A stretch of 64,000 bases of DNA from Thiodiazotropha sp040506775 (GCA_040506775.1 JBEVWC010000007.1:62001-126000); one strand, 5' to 3'; positions 52,481-61,880 are shown, counted from the first letter of the stretch. Translations and numbers: made by a program. Notes: generated from the sequence alone by a model not told the origin.

Positions 52481-54154
52481 ATGCGGTTTCTGCGACGCAC
52501 GGGTTTGCTGATCCTGTGCGGCTTGTCCGGACTCCTCAATCTCGCGCATGCCGCTACCCCCTCACAGGCCGCTATCGCCAGCGCCCATCCGCTGGCCACC
52601 GAGGCGGGCATGAAAATCCTCAGGGCGGGGGGCAATGCCTTTGATGCCGCTGTGACGGTCAGCGCCGTGCTGGGGGTGGTGGAGCCCTATAGTTCCGGAT
52701 TTGGCGGTGGCGGTTTCTGGCTGCTGCACCGTGCCGAAGACGGGCGGCAGGTGATGCTTGATGGTCGGGAGCGGGCGCCTTTGTCCGCCCACCGGGACCT
52801 GTTTCTCGATGACAGGGGTGAGGTGGTGCCTCGTCTGTCCATCGATGGGCCTCTTTCGGCGGGTATTCCGGGACTCCCTGCCGCACTGGTGCATCTTGCC
52901 AGCCACTACGGTGAGATGCCCCTGGCGAAAACCCTGCAGCCCGCGATCGAGATTGCTGAACAGGGTTTTCCGGTGGATCCCCACTACCAGCAGATGGCCC
53001 GCTGGCGTCTTCAGGTACTGCGTGCCCATGTCCCATCCCGCGAACAATTCCTCGATCGGGGAGAAGTACCCGGGATCGGCTACCAGGTGCGACAACCCGA
53101 TCTGGCGAATACCCTCAGGCGGCTGGCCGAACAGGGTATGGACGGGTTCTACCGGGGCGAGGTGGCGCAACGACTGGTGGATGGGGTACGCACTGCCGGC
53201 GGTATCTGGACCCTGGAAGATCTGGCCAGTTATCGGGTGGTTGAGCGGGAGCCGGTCAGCGGGAGTTATCTCGGCATGCGGGTCACCAGTGCCGCGCCTC
53301 CCTCGTCCGGCGGCGTGGCCCTGATTAGCATGCTCAATATCCTGCAGAATCAGGATTACGCGGCGCACAGCGAACCGCAGCGAACCCATCTGTTGATCGA
53401 GGCCATGCGCCGAGCCTATCGGGACCGCGCCGAGTATCTGGGTGATCCGGATTTTGTCGATGTGCCGGTGGAGCGTTTGACCCACGCCTGGTACGCCGCA
53501 GGTCTGGCCCGAGACATCCGTATGGATCGTGCGACTTCCCTGGGCGATGAGGGCCCCCCAGGCGCTACCCAAGGTCAGGACACCACCCATTTCTCGATAC
53601 TCGACAAGGCCGGCAACCGGGTCGCTGCAACCCTGAGTATCAACTATCCCTTCGGTTCCGGATTCGTTCCTCCCGGCACCGGTGTATTGCTCAATGACGA
53701 GATGGACGATTTCTCAGCCCGTCCCGGGACGCCGAATGTGTACGGGCTGGTGGGCGGAGACGCGAATGCCATCGCAGGCGGAAAACGCATGCTCTCGAGC
53801 ATGTCCCCCACCTTTGTCGAAGATGGTGAGCGGGTCGCAATCCTCGGAACACCGGGGGGCAGCCGAATCATAACCATGGTGTTACTGGGTATACTGGAGA
53901 TGGCGGAGAACCAGGGTCCCGGGGCCTGGGTCAGCCGGCCCAGAATTCACCATCAGTATCTGCCGAATGAGATCCAGTATGAGCCCAATGCCCTGGATGA
54001 CGCGTTGCTAAATCAATTGCAGCAGATGGGGCATCGACTGAAGCCTCTGCAGCGCGATTACGGGAATATGCAGGCCATATTGTGGAATAAAACCACCGGA
54101 AGCGTGGAGGCCGCGAGTGATCCCCGGGGTATCGGACAGGCTCTGACCGAGTGA
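52481..54154 (+). CDS. gamma-glutamyltransferase (glutathione hydrolase)
   Basis: Periplasmic N-terminal nucleophile hydrolase that cleaves the gamma-glutamyl bond of glutathione. The 557-residue precursor has a signal peptide (MRFLRRTGLLILCGLSG...AHAA), ASAHPLATEAGMKIL and GGNAFDAAVTV. The self-cleavage and nucleophile Thr is in QDTTHFSILD, which would be the first residue of the small subunit. GGSRIITMVLLGILEM and the SSMSP oxyanion motif follow. ATG 52481 fits the signal peptide and lies past the terminator. Confidence 0.93.
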   Translation: MRFLRRTGLLILCGLSGLLNLAHAATPSQAAIASAHPLATEAGMKILRAGGNAFDAAVTVSAVLGVVEPYSSGFGGGGFWLLHRAEDGRQVMLDGRERAPLSAHRDLFLDDRGEVVPRLSIDGPLSAGIPGLPAALVHLASHYGEMPLAKTLQPAIEIAEQGFPVDPHYQQMARWRLQVLRAHVPSREQFLDRGEVPGIGYQVRQPDLANTLRRLAEQGMDGFYRGEVAQRLVDGVRTAGGIWTLEDLASYRVVEREPVSGSYLGMRVTSAAPPSSGGVALISMLNILQNQDYAAHSEPQRTHLLIEAMRRAYRDRAEYLGDPDFVDVPVERLTHAWYAAGLARDIRMDRATSLGDEGPPGATQGQDTTHFSILDKAGNRVAATLSINYPFGSGFVPPGTGVLLNDEMDDFSARPGTPNVYGLVGGDANAIAGGKRMLSSMSPTFVEDGERVAILGTPGGSRIITMVLLGILEMAENQGPGAWVSRPRIHHQYLPNEIQYEPNALDDALLNQLQQMGHRLKPLQRDYGNMQAILWNKTTGSVEAASDPRGIGQALTE

Positions 54155-54387
54155 GTGGCGCACCCGGACGCTGGTAAATTGAATATATCCTGGCGTAAAG
54201 AGCGGGGATTTTTGCAAATAAGATCTAAAAGTTGGTAACGCGGCATTGAATTTGTTTAACTTTTAGCTCAAGCTTTGGGGTCAGACGCAACCGCTCCCGG
54301 GAAACTCTGTACCGGCGAAGAGCAGCTGGATAGGTACGGAGCGTCTGCCAAACAATTTTAAAATCAGTAGAGAGATCGAGAGTTATC

Positions 54388-54657
54388 ATGAAAAAGACCA
54401 CGAAAATTGCCGCTATGATTCTCAGTGTTGGAATGCTTGCTGGTTGTGCGACCAACAGCAGCCTGGAGGCTGATGTTGCCAATGCACAGGCTGCTGCTGA
54501 CGCTGCCATGAAGGCCGCCAAAGAGGCTCAGCTGGATGCCGCAACCGCTCAGGGTACTGCTGACGCAGCTCTGAAGGCTGCCAACTCCGCCAAGGACAGC
54601 GCAGAAGCTTGTAACGAGCGTTGCGGACGGATGTCTGAAAAGGCTATGGCCAAATAA
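54388..54657 (+). CDS. Lpp/OprI-like alanine-zipper outer-membrane lipoprotein
   Basis: The 89-residue precursor has a lipoprotein signal with lipobox LAGC at residues 17-20. The mature part is an Ala-rich heptad helix (ANAQAAADAAMKAAKEAQLD...), as in Lpp and OprI, which trimerise. It ends MSEKAMAK with a C-terminal Lys, the residue that Lpp uses for covalent linkage to peptidoglycan. A CNERC pair near the end is unusual. It lies opposite the L,D-transpeptidase gene. A strong terminator follows. Confidence 0.85.
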   Translation: MKKTTKIAAMILSVGMLAGCATNSSLEADVANAQAAADAAMKAAKEAQLDAATAQGTADAALKAANSAKDSAEACNERCGRMSEKAMAK

Positions 54658-54696
54658 GATGTCTTGAACAAACCTGCCTGTGCAGGTTAGGGAAAG

Positions 54697-54728
54697 CCCC
54701 GGCACCTCAGGGTGACCGGGGTTTTTTT
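54697..54728 (+). terminator. intrinsic terminator of the lipoprotein gene
   Basis: CCCCGG with CACC, a short loop, GGTG, one bulged A, CCGGGG, then seven T. A second small hairpin (AACCTGC/GCAGGTT, 54671-54688) precedes it. Confidence 0.85.
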
Positions 54729-54769
54729 ATGCGTCCGCTGGGCGGGTGAATCATGCTCTGTTCCGACCG

Positions 54770-55702
54770 CTACTCCCGTTCAGCGATCTCATCACCCTGT
54801 AGCAGAAACAGGGGCATGGGCAGGCCGGTTTTCTGGTCCGCGTAGTAGCGCAGTTGTTCCCAGTCGGGGCGCCGGTTGTCGGACATCAGTTTGCTGATCA
54901 CGGCATCCACCAGTTCTGTGTGGTTGTGTCCTTTCTCCTCCACATACTCAGCCAGTGGGGGATGCACCTGGACATACAGGTCCCCGTTGTGCCAGCCCGC
55001 CTTGTAGGGTTTGTCGATGATGCGCACCGGAGCCCCGATATCGATATCCTTGAAAAACTGCTCGATGTTCTCCGGATAGAGACGAATACAGCCGTGACTG
55101 ACCCGCATGCCGACGCCGTAGGGTTTGTTGGTGCCATGCAGCAGATAGCCGTTCATGCCCAGGTAGATGGCATGCTTGCCGAGGGGGTTGTCCGGACCGG
55201 GTGGAATGATCGGTGGCAGCGGGTCTCCCTCTTCCTCATGCTCCTTGAGAATCGAATCCGGTACCTTCCAGGTCGGATTGGCCTTTTTGCCGATGACCTT
55301 GGTCTCGCCTGTGGGGGTGCTCCAGCCTTCCCGGCCGATGCCGATGGGGTAGGTGATGACCACCGGCCGATCCTTGGGAAAATAGAACAGGCGCAGCTCC
55401 GCCAGATTGATGACGATTCCTTCACGGGGTCCGGGGGGCAGGATGTACTGCTGAGGAATCACGACTTCCGAGCCTTCCCCCGGTAGCCAGGGATCCACAT
55501 CCGGGTTGGCGGCCACCATCTGGCGGTAGCCAATGTCATAAATTCGCGCAATATCCGAGAACGTCTCTTCGTAGCGTGTGGTCAGGGTGAAGGTCTGTCC
55601 GACCAGATCATCGCCATCCGGAGGCAGATCGAAAGTTACCGCCTGTGCGCACAAGGGGAGCAGCAGGATAAGGAACAACAGTGGAATACGCTTGTGTAAC
55701 AT
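54770..55702 (-). CDS. LysM L,D-transpeptidase (ErfK/YbiS-like)
   Basis: The 310-residue periplasmic protein has a signal peptide (MLHKRIPLLFLILLLPLCAQ), a LysM-like part (residues about 40-85) and a YkuD catalytic domain with HGTNKPYGVGMRVSHGCIRL, the Cys being the nucleophile. Such enzymes crosslink peptidoglycan or, in the ErfK group, attach Lpp. ATG 55702 was chosen for its signal peptide. It is convergent with the Lpp-like gene, ending 113 bp from it. Confidence 0.92.
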   Translation of the reverse strand: MLHKRIPLLFLILLLPLCAQAVTFDLPPDGDDLVGQTFTLTTRYEETFSDIARIYDIGYRQMVAANPDVDPWLPGEGSEVVIPQQYILPPGPREGIVINLAELRLFYFPKDRPVVITYPIGIGREGWSTPTGETKVIGKKANPTWKVPDSILKEHEEEGDPLPPIIPPGPDNPLGKHAIYLGMNGYLLHGTNKPYGVGMRVSHGCIRLYPENIEQFFKDIDIGAPVRIIDKPYKAGWHNGDLYVQVHPPLAEYVEEKGHNHTELVDAVISKLMSDNRRPDWEQLRYYADQKTGLPMPLFLLQGDEIAERE

Positions 55703-56166
55703 GTCTCTGAACAGTCTAAAGTCTCGCACGGCCAACCGTGCAGCACTCTTGGCCCGGCAAGGCCCCGGTTGAGACCAAAGGCGCCTAAGCCCGCGCACGA
55801 TACGACATCCCTGGTCCTGAAGATGCGCCGGATTGGACGCTGCAGTGCCTGATGACGGCGTCAAAACCCTTGACGATAACAATAGTGTAACCGACATCAA
55901 TCCCCGATGTTTGGGAAATATCAGTCACTTCCGCGATCTGACCCACGCAATCTGTAAAGGTTCGTATGCATGGGTCGATAGCCTGATTACGGACTCTGTA
56001 CATGCGGCCACCAGGTCTGCATACCCGCTCAAACAGCGGGAACAGCGGGTTCAAGCAGATTTCATTTTGATGTGACGGGGATCGAGGCAGGTAACCGGCG
56101 CGATTCGCAGGGATGGCGAAACCCGCGTCCGGGAATCGCATCCACCCTAAAATCTCAGGAACAGGC
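55703..56166. other. intergenic region between L,D-transpeptidase and ParA genes
   Basis: A 464-bp gap between outward-facing genes. A plus-strand 80-codon frame at 55833 has no support. It must contain both promoters; I cannot place them. Confidence 0.45.
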
Positions 56167-56952
56167 ATGAGGCGTATTGCGCTGATCAATCAAAAGGGCG
56201 GTGTGGGTAAAACCACGATTACCACCAATCTGGGGCATGCCCTCAGTCTGGCGGGACATCGCGTGACCGTGATTGATCTGGATCCTCAGGGCCAGCTGGC
56301 ATCGAACTATGGCCTGTTTCGCGCGCCGCAGAAGGGCATTGACCGGGTGCTGCTGAATGAGCAGTCACTCTCCTCGGTCCGTCAGGGCGTACGTGACCTG
56401 CTGACCCTGATTCCCGCGGGCAACCGGCTCCAGGAGGTGGAGTATCTGCAGGATGGTGGATCGAGTCGTGCGCAGTTGCTGAGGCAGGCCCTTGAAGAGC
56501 TGTCTTCGGATCAGGATTTCGTACTCTTCGACTGTCCCCCTTCCGCAGGGTTGTTGGTGATGAACGCCATCTTCGCCTCCGATGAGGCACTGATCCCTGT
56601 GAGTGGCGATCACATGTCCCTCAACGGTCTGGCTAAAATGCTCAAGACCCTGAAAAAGTTCGAACCCTATCTGGCGCGTCCCCTGGGTCAGTGGATGGTA
56701 CTCAACCGTTTCTTTCCCCGCCGCAGGCTGTGCCTGGAGGTTGAAGGGAAGTTGCGAGAACACTTTCCGCAACAGTTGCTGAATGTGCCGATCAAGGAGT
56801 CCGCAGTAATCGCCGAATGTCCGGGGGTGGGGCGGACCATATTCGAGTACCGACCAACCAGCCACTCGGCCAAAGAATTTCGTCAATTGGCCGATGAACT
56901 GTTGACCCGGACCCCGAGTTGCCCGGGGACAGTATTGCAGGAACCTGAATGA
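56167..56952 (+). CDS. ParA/MinD-family ATPase
   Basis: The 261-residue protein has the deviant Walker A KGGVGKTTITTNLG with signature Lys, DLDPQGQLASNYG and DCPPSAGLLVMNAI. Such ATPases position chromosomes, plasmids, chemoreceptor arrays or other cargo. No ParB or cargo gene adjoins; the only partner is the STAS protein downstream. ATG 56167 has AGGAACAG just upstream. Confidence 0.88.
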   Translation: MRRIALINQKGGVGKTTITTNLGHALSLAGHRVTVIDLDPQGQLASNYGLFRAPQKGIDRVLLNEQSLSSVRQGVRDLLTLIPAGNRLQEVEYLQDGGSSRAQLLRQALEELSSDQDFVLFDCPPSAGLLVMNAIFASDEALIPVSGDHMSLNGLAKMLKTLKKFEPYLARPLGQWMVLNRFFPRRRLCLEVEGKLREHFPQQLLNVPIKESAVIAECPGVGRTIFEYRPTSHSAKEFRQLADELLTRTPSCPGTVLQEPE

Positions 56953-57116
56953 GGTTGTCCGCTGATCGGACCCATGCTCGATTGGCATCGAGCCGATGCA
57001 ATCGCATTAAAGACACCCTACAACGCAAGGATGAAGCCGGCACCCAGGGGCAGTATGATGGCAGGGTGCGAGATGGCTCCATGCAGGATCGTTACATTCA
57101 AAACAGCGAGTGAAAT

Positions 57117-57422
57117 ATGTCCATATCCAGTGAAATCTCAGCAGACGAAACGACCGTCACCATCAAGATATCCGGACGCTTCGATTTTTCCACCCATCAG
57201 GAATTCATGCAGGCCTACAAGGCCTATCCCAAAGGTGAGAAGCTCTTTGTCGTGGATCTGGCGCAGGCGGAGTACCTGGACAGCTCTGCCATGGGTATGC
57301 TGCTGCAGCTGCGTGAACACAGCGGCAACGCAGACCGTAAAGTGGTGTTGAAAAACGGTAACGATGCGGTGCGTGATGTGCTGACCATTGCCAATTTCGA
57401 AAAACTGTTTCAGATCGATTGA
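57117..57422 (+). CDS. single-domain STAS protein (anti-sigma-factor antagonist-like)
   Basis: The 101-residue protein is one STAS domain with GRFDFSTHQEF near residue 20 and EYLDSSAMGMLLQLRE near 52, where the first Ser of the pair is the usual phosphorylation site. Partners would be a serine kinase and phosphatase, not in the window. It follows the ParA gene by 164 bp on the same strand. Confidence 0.88.
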   Translation: MSISSEISADETTVTIKISGRFDFSTHQEFMQAYKAYPKGEKLFVVDLAQAEYLDSSAMGMLLQLREHSGNADRKVVLKNGNDAVRDVLTIANFEKLFQID

Positions 57423-57607
57423 AGCCCGGGCGCCCGGGTGATGACAACCTGTAGGGTCAACGGGCATCACCCGCTCCAGGTGCCGGCAGAATATAACGCC
57501 GCCCTGTTGTTCTGAGTGAGGTTCCCCTTCCGCCATTTCCAGGCGGGTAGTGCACATCCGCTGAGCTTTCCGGTATGCTTCCCCCTTTTTCCCCGGGGAC
57601 TGCCTTC

Positions 57608-58699
57608 ATGGGTTTCAAATGCGGTATCGTCGGCCTGCCGAATGTCGGAAAGTCGACCCTTTTCAATGCCTTGACCAAGGCGACCATTGCAGCGGAAAAC
57701 TACCCCTTCTGCACCATCGATCCCAACGTCGGGGTGGTTCCCCTGCCGGATGAGCGGCTCGACGTGATCGCGTCGATCGTCAATCCGCAGGCCATCATCC
57801 CTACCAGTATGCAGTTCGTCGATATTGCCGGTCTGGTCGCCGGGGCGTCCCGTGGCGAGGGTCTGGGTAACAAATTCCTCGCCAACATCCGTGAAACCGA
57901 TGCCATCGCCCAGGTGGTGCGCTGCTTCGAGAACGACGACATCATACACGTGGCAGGGCGGGTGGATCCGGTGGGGGACGTTGAGGTGATCAACACCGAA
58001 CTGGCCCTGGCGGACCTGGAATCGGTGGAGAAGGCACTGGACAAGACCGCTCGCCAGGCCAAGACCGGGGACAAGAAGGTCCTTGCCCGCAAGGAACTGC
58101 TCGAACAGGTGCGGGATCAGCTGAACAACGGCAAACCGGTTCGCAGCCTGGGTCTGAGCGAAGATCAGCGGGCTGAACTCCGGGACCTGTTCCTGCTCAC
58201 CGTCAAACCGGTGCTGTATATCGCCAACGTGGCCGACGACGGATTCACCGACAACCCGTATCTGGATGCCCTGATCGCACTGGCCGACGGGGAAGGCGCG
58301 CAGGTGGTGCCTGTGTGTGCCGCCATCGAGGCCGAGATCGTGGAGTTGGACGAGGAGGAGCGGGGCGAGTTTCTCGCGGACATGGGTCTTGAGGAGCCCG
58401 GTCTGAACCGGGTGGTGCGGGCCGGCTACCGGCTGCTCGGCCTGGAGACCTACTTCACCGCCGGGGTCAAGGAGGTACGTGCCTGGACGATTCCGGCAAA
58501 GGCCACCGCGCCCCAGGCCGCAGGTGTCATACACACTGATTTCGAGCGCGGTTTCATCCGCGCGGAAGTGATTGCCTACGATGACTTCATCGCCTGCAAA
58601 GGGGAGCAGGGCGCCCGCGAGGCGGGCAAATTGCGCTCCGAGGGCAAGGAGTACGTGGTCAAGGACGGGGATGTGATCCACTTCCGCTTCAACGTCTGA
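57608..58699 (+). CDS. ychF: YchF/OLA1 ribosome-associated ATPase
   Basis: The 363-residue Obg-family P-loop protein has GLPNVGKSTLFNAL, FVDIAGLVAGASRGEGLGNKFL, the TGS domain (RAWTIPAKATAPQAAGVIH) and ends VIHFRFNV. It binds ATP rather than GTP and joins the ribosome under stress. ATG 57608 begins at the conserved MGFKCGIVGLP. pth, its usual neighbour, is not nearby; tRNA-Met follows. Confidence 0.95.
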   Translation: MGFKCGIVGLPNVGKSTLFNALTKATIAAENYPFCTIDPNVGVVPLPDERLDVIASIVNPQAIIPTSMQFVDIAGLVAGASRGEGLGNKFLANIRETDAIAQVVRCFENDDIIHVAGRVDPVGDVEVINTELALADLESVEKALDKTARQAKTGDKKVLARKELLEQVRDQLNNGKPVRSLGLSEDQRAELRDLFLLTVKPVLYIANVADDGFTDNPYLDALIALADGEGAQVVPVCAAIEAEIVELDEEERGEFLADMGLEEPGLNRVVRAGYRLLGLETYFTAGVKEVRAWTIPAKATAPQAAGVIHTDFERGFIRAEVIAYDDFIACKGEQGAREAGKLRSEGKEYVVKDGDVIHFRFNV

Positions 58700-58701
58700 T
58701 A

Positions 58702-58730
58702 TTGACACCGGGGGGCGCCATCAGTATATT
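58702..58730 (+). promoter_or_regulatory. sigma-70 promoter of tRNA-Met
   Basis: TTGACA (58702-58707), 17-base spacer, TATATT (58725-58730), followed by a GC-rich discriminator (CTCCGGCC). It starts just after the ychF stop. The GC-rich discriminator is typical of stable RNA promoters. Confidence 0.8.
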
Positions 58731-58753
58731 CTCCGGCCTTCAAACAGCTTACT

Positions 58754-58830
58754 GGCAAGGTAGCTCAGTTGGTTAGAGCACAGCACTCATAATGCTGGGG
58801 TCGGCAGTTCAAATCTGCCCCTTGCTACCA
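58754..58830 (+). tRNA. tRNA-Met (anticodon CAT), elongator type
   Basis: A 77-base cloverleaf with encoded CCA. Acceptor GGCAAGG/CCTTGCT (one G-T end pair), D arm with AGTTGGTTAGAGC, anticodon stem CAGCA/TGCTG around CTCATAA, T arm GGCAG-TTCAAAT-CTGCC. The D and anticodon arms follow elongator tRNA-Met rather than initiator. CAT is also used by lysidine-modified tRNA-Ile2, which is less likely by arm sequence. Confidence 0.93.
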
Positions 58831-58908
58831 TATTCGGAAGTACGATTGAGCCGATGGATTTTTCCGCAGCGGAAAATTTGGCGGGATCTTGATCGGTGAT
58901 ACTAAAAA

Positions 58909-58937
58909 GGGCCTGACTAAAGTCAGGCCCTTTTTTT
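58909..58937. terminator. bidirectional terminator
   Basis: GGGCCTGACT, loop AA, AGTCAGGCCC, with A-run on the left and T-run on the right. It serves the tRNA transcript and the convergent gene at 58940-59851. A smaller hairpin (TTTTCCG/CGGAAAA, 58860-58876) precedes it. Confidence 0.88.
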
Positions 58938-58939
58938 AT

Positions 58940-59851
58940 TTAGGATTTGCTCCAGACCAGCTGGATGGTGGCGCTGCGACGAATGTCGGTGAGCCGGTCG
59001 GTGAATTCCTGGATGTTCTCACTCAGCAGGTCCGCCAGCTCAAGCTTCGCATTCCGTTCCTCAATCAGCTTTTCACGCTCATGACGGATCTGTGCGATGT
59101 TGTTGCGCTGCCGTTGCTTGTTGAGCGAGATCACGTTGGGCCGGCTGTTGCGACGATCGAGAAACTGGGCCTTGCGGCCCTGCACGATGGCGCGGTCGAG
59201 CTCGAGGATCTCGCTGTTGAGCTGCTCGATCACTTCCAGCTGTTCGTCCCAGATGGTGAACAGGTTGTCCACGCCCTCTTCGATCCAGTTCTGGATCTCC
59301 TGCATGTGCTGGACCCGCAACAAGCGCATAACCTGGGTCGTGTCGGGCATCAGCAGCAACTGCTCATACAGATCGATCCAGCCCTCTTCCCGGTAGCTGA
59401 AGAGTTTGTTCATGTAGTAGAGCAGCAGGCCCACGGATTCGCTGTAGTCGTAACCCGGGTAGCTGTGGCTCAGGACGTTGATGATGTCCGCAAAGTTGAC
59501 CGCGGTGCCGGCGAAGGCCCGGTCGTCCCGTGCATTGACGCCCTGGGCGTAGATGCGGGTCAGGCGTTTGAGCATGCGCAGGTAACCGTCTGCGCGGATC
59601 ACGGTTTTTTCGGAACGGATGAATTTCGAGATTTCCACCAGCATTTCACGCAACTCACCGATGTCGGTGGGTTCCACTCCCCGGGTCAGGGAGTATTCCA
59701 GGAAATCGAAGTATTGCTTGACGATGCGACAGGATTCGTCTTGCGCGAGCGTGGGGAGATGGTCGACACTCTCGACTCGGAAGAGCTCGGGTCGCTCGTC
59801 CAGCATGAGCGCCGCGGCATCAGTGTTTAGCTCATCTTTCATTGGGTTCAA
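58940..59851 (-). CDS. coiled-coil protein of unknown function
   Basis: A 303-residue soluble, acidic protein, nearly all helical. The C-terminal third is a long Arg/Glu/Gln-rich coiled coil (about 205-280). The middle holds conserved-looking aromatic stretches (YPGYDYSESVGLLLYYMNKLF). There is no signal peptide or membrane segment. I do not recognise a family; even composition and length argue for a real gene. It sits alone upstream of amtB, in divergent orientation. Confidence 0.75.
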   Translation of the reverse strand: MNPMKDELNTDAAALMLDERPELFRVESVDHLPTLAQDESCRIVKQYFDFLEYSLTRGVEPTDIGELREMLVEISKFIRSEKTVIRADGYLRMLKRLTRIYAQGVNARDDRAFAGTAVNFADIINVLSHSYPGYDYSESVGLLLYYMNKLFSYREEGWIDLYEQLLLMPDTTQVMRLLRVQHMQEIQNWIEEGVDNLFTIWDEQLEVIEQLNSEILELDRAIVQGRKAQFLDRRNSRPNVISLNKQRQRNNIAQIRHEREKLIEERNAKLELADLLSENIQEFTDRLTDIRRSATIQLVWSKS

Positions 59852-60129
59852 GCCGCCGCATAAAAAAGTTTTTTGATTCCCTAAATTATATTAACAATTA
59901 CTAATATATCAAGCTTTTTCGACAATCCTGTCGCTCGAACCTCGATGAGCTGCGGGATTATCAGGAATATCGGCGGCAGAATCAGGAACTTGAGTCGCTT
60001 TGTACTGATTTAATTTGGCTAACTTTATGAAATTACTGGCTTAATTGATTTTTTTCAGGGATTTTTGTACATTTCACGGTCTTTCATGACATTTATAACC
60101 ATAAAACAGCTGCTTTCCGGGGGAACACA

Positions 60130-61356
60130 ATGAATAGTGCAGATACCGCGTGGATCATGACATCCACGGCATTGGTTTTATTAATGACCTTGCCTGGATT
60201 GGCGTTGTTTTATGGGGGGCTGGTACGCACCAAGAACGTGCTGTCGGTGCTCATGCAGTGTTTTGCGATAGCCGGAATGGTGTCGATCCTCTGGCTGGTT
60301 CTGGGTTACAGCCTGGCCTTTGGCGAGGGCAATGACTGGATTGGCGATCTGAGTCGCGCCCTGATGGCTGGGGTGGGCAAGGAGAGTTTGTCCGGCACTA
60401 TTCCCGAATCCCTGTTCATGCTGTTCCAGATGACCTTCGCGATCATCACCCCGGCGCTGATCGTGGGTGGCTTCGCTGAACGCATGCGCTTTTCCGCGAT
60501 GCTGCTGTTCAGTGCCATCTGGCTGCTGCTGGTCTATGTACCGGTAACCCACTGGGTCTGGGGTGGAGGCTGGCTGCAGCAGATGGGGCTTTACGATTTT
60601 GCCGGGGGCACGGTGGTGCATATCACCGCCGGTGTGGCTGCGCTGGTGGCTGCGGTGGTGATGGGACCTCGACGCGGTTTCGGAACCTCTTCGATGATGC
60701 CACACAACATGACCATGACCATCTCCGGGGCGGGTATGCTCTGGGTGGGTTGGTTCGGCTTCAATGGCGGTAGCGCCCTGGCGGCCGATGGCAATGCCTC
60801 CATGGCCATGCTGGTGACCCACATCTCAGCAGCTACCGGCGCCATGACCTGGCTGGTGCGGGAGTGGCTGAAATTCGGCAAACCCAGCGCCCTGGGTGCG
60901 GTGACCGGCATGGTGGCGGGTCTCGGTACCATCACCCCGGCGTCGGGATTTGTCGGTCCTGCCGGTGCCCTGGTGATCGGTGTGCTGGCTGGCACGATCT
61001 GTTTTTCCGCAACCAACTACCTGAAGCAGGTATTGAGGATCGACGATTCCCTGGATGTCTTTCCGGTGCATGGTGTGGGCGGCATCCTGGGAACCCTGCT
61101 GGCGGGTATCTTCTCCTCCACCTCCCTGGGCGTCTTCTCCGGTTACGGATTCGCGGATGGCATCACCAGCATGGGTGGACAGTTCAAGGTGCAGCTGATC
61201 GGTGTGGTCGCCACTCTGGTGTTCACCGCGGTGGTGACCTTTGTGATTCTCAAGGTAGTGGATGCATTGGTAGGGCTGCGTGTCACCAAAGAGCAGGAGA
61301 TCGAGGGTCTCGATATCGTGCTCCACGAGGAGCGCGGTTACAACGAACTGACCTGA
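60130..61356 (+). CDS. amtB: ammonium transporter
   Basis: The 408-residue channel has about eleven membrane helices. Key positions are visible: FYGGLVRTKN near the start, GGTVVHITAG with the first pore His, WFGFNGGSALA, and FPVHGVGGILGT with the second pore His. There is no signal peptide. GGGGGAACAC precedes the ATG. The usual partner glnK is not in the window, so its PII control gene lies elsewhere. Confidence 0.95.
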   Translation: MNSADTAWIMTSTALVLLMTLPGLALFYGGLVRTKNVLSVLMQCFAIAGMVSILWLVLGYSLAFGEGNDWIGDLSRALMAGVGKESLSGTIPESLFMLFQMTFAIITPALIVGGFAERMRFSAMLLFSAIWLLLVYVPVTHWVWGGGWLQQMGLYDFAGGTVVHITAGVAALVAAVVMGPRRGFGTSSMMPHNMTMTISGAGMLWVGWFGFNGGSALAADGNASMAMLVTHISAATGAMTWLVREWLKFGKPSALGAVTGMVAGLGTITPASGFVGPAGALVIGVLAGTICFSATNYLKQVLRIDDSLDVFPVHGVGGILGTLLAGIFSSTSLGVFSGYGFADGITSMGGQFKVQLIGVVATLVFTAVVTFVILKVVDALVGLRVTKEQEIEGLDIVLHEERGYNELT

Positions 61357-61388
61357 GCCTTGCCGCGGGTTAATCCCGCGCGAGACAA

Positions 61389-61433
61389 GCCCCGCCACAA
61401 TCCCGCGATATCGCGGGTTTGGCGGGGTTTTTT
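61389..61433 (+). terminator. intrinsic terminator of amtB
   Basis: GCCCCGCC pairs with GGCGGGG followed by six T. Its loop holds a second perfect palindrome, CCCGCGATATCGCGGG (61402-61417). Confidence 0.85.
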
Positions 61434-61475
61434 ATTGGCATCCCGGCGGGCTGCGAAAGCGGCAGAAGGGGGTGT

Positions 61476-61880
61476 TCAGGATTTGCGGTAGCTGGCCAGG
61501 GCACTGTCGGTTTCGTGCAGCGCCACCTCCACTACGGGAAAGCCGCCGGCCTGCACATGCTCGAAGATCAGTCGGGCGATATTCTCCGCAGTGGGGTTGT
61601 CGCGCATCACGTAGACGGTCTCACCGGCCTCCTGCAACAGGGGTAATACAGGGTCCTGCGCATGCAACAGCATGGTGTGGTCGAGGTTCTGATTGATCCA
61701 AGTTTTGACATAGTCCCCGATGTCGGAGAAGTCGCACACCATGCCCAGGCTGTCGAGTTGTTCCGATTCGAGGCGAATCACCGCCGTTGCGTTATGCCCA
61801 TGCAGGTGTTTGCACTTGCCCTGATGGTTCAGCAGGCGATGTCCGTAACAGAAGTGAATCTCTTTGGTAACCGTATACAT
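61476..61880 (-). CDS. queD: 6-pyruvoyl-tetrahydropterin synthase/QueD-family protein
   Basis: The 134-residue protein has zinc ligands in CYGHRL and the HLHGHN block, and the catalytic Cys in KCKHLHGHN. LDHTMLL and PTAENIARLIFEHV complete the fold. QueD makes 6-carboxy-tetrahydropterin for queuosine; some relatives serve other pteridine routes. ATG 61880 was chosen; upstream codons lack family match. No other que genes are in the window. Confidence 0.9.
   Translation of the reverse strand: MYTVTKEIHFCYGHRLLNHQGKCKHLHGHNATAVIRLESEQLDSLGMVCDFSDIGDYVKTWINQNLDHTMLLHAQDPVLPLLQEAGETVYVMRDNPTAENIARLIFEHVQAGGFPVVEVALHETDSALASYRKS

Noticed and set aside
55833..56075. 80-codon frame between the L,D-transpeptidase and ParA genes
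   Set aside because: No start signal or recognisable pattern; the interval is needed for two promoters.
59852..60129. Sigma-54 promoter for amtB
   Set aside because: A TGGC is present, but no GC doublet at the required distance, so the -24/-12 pattern fails.
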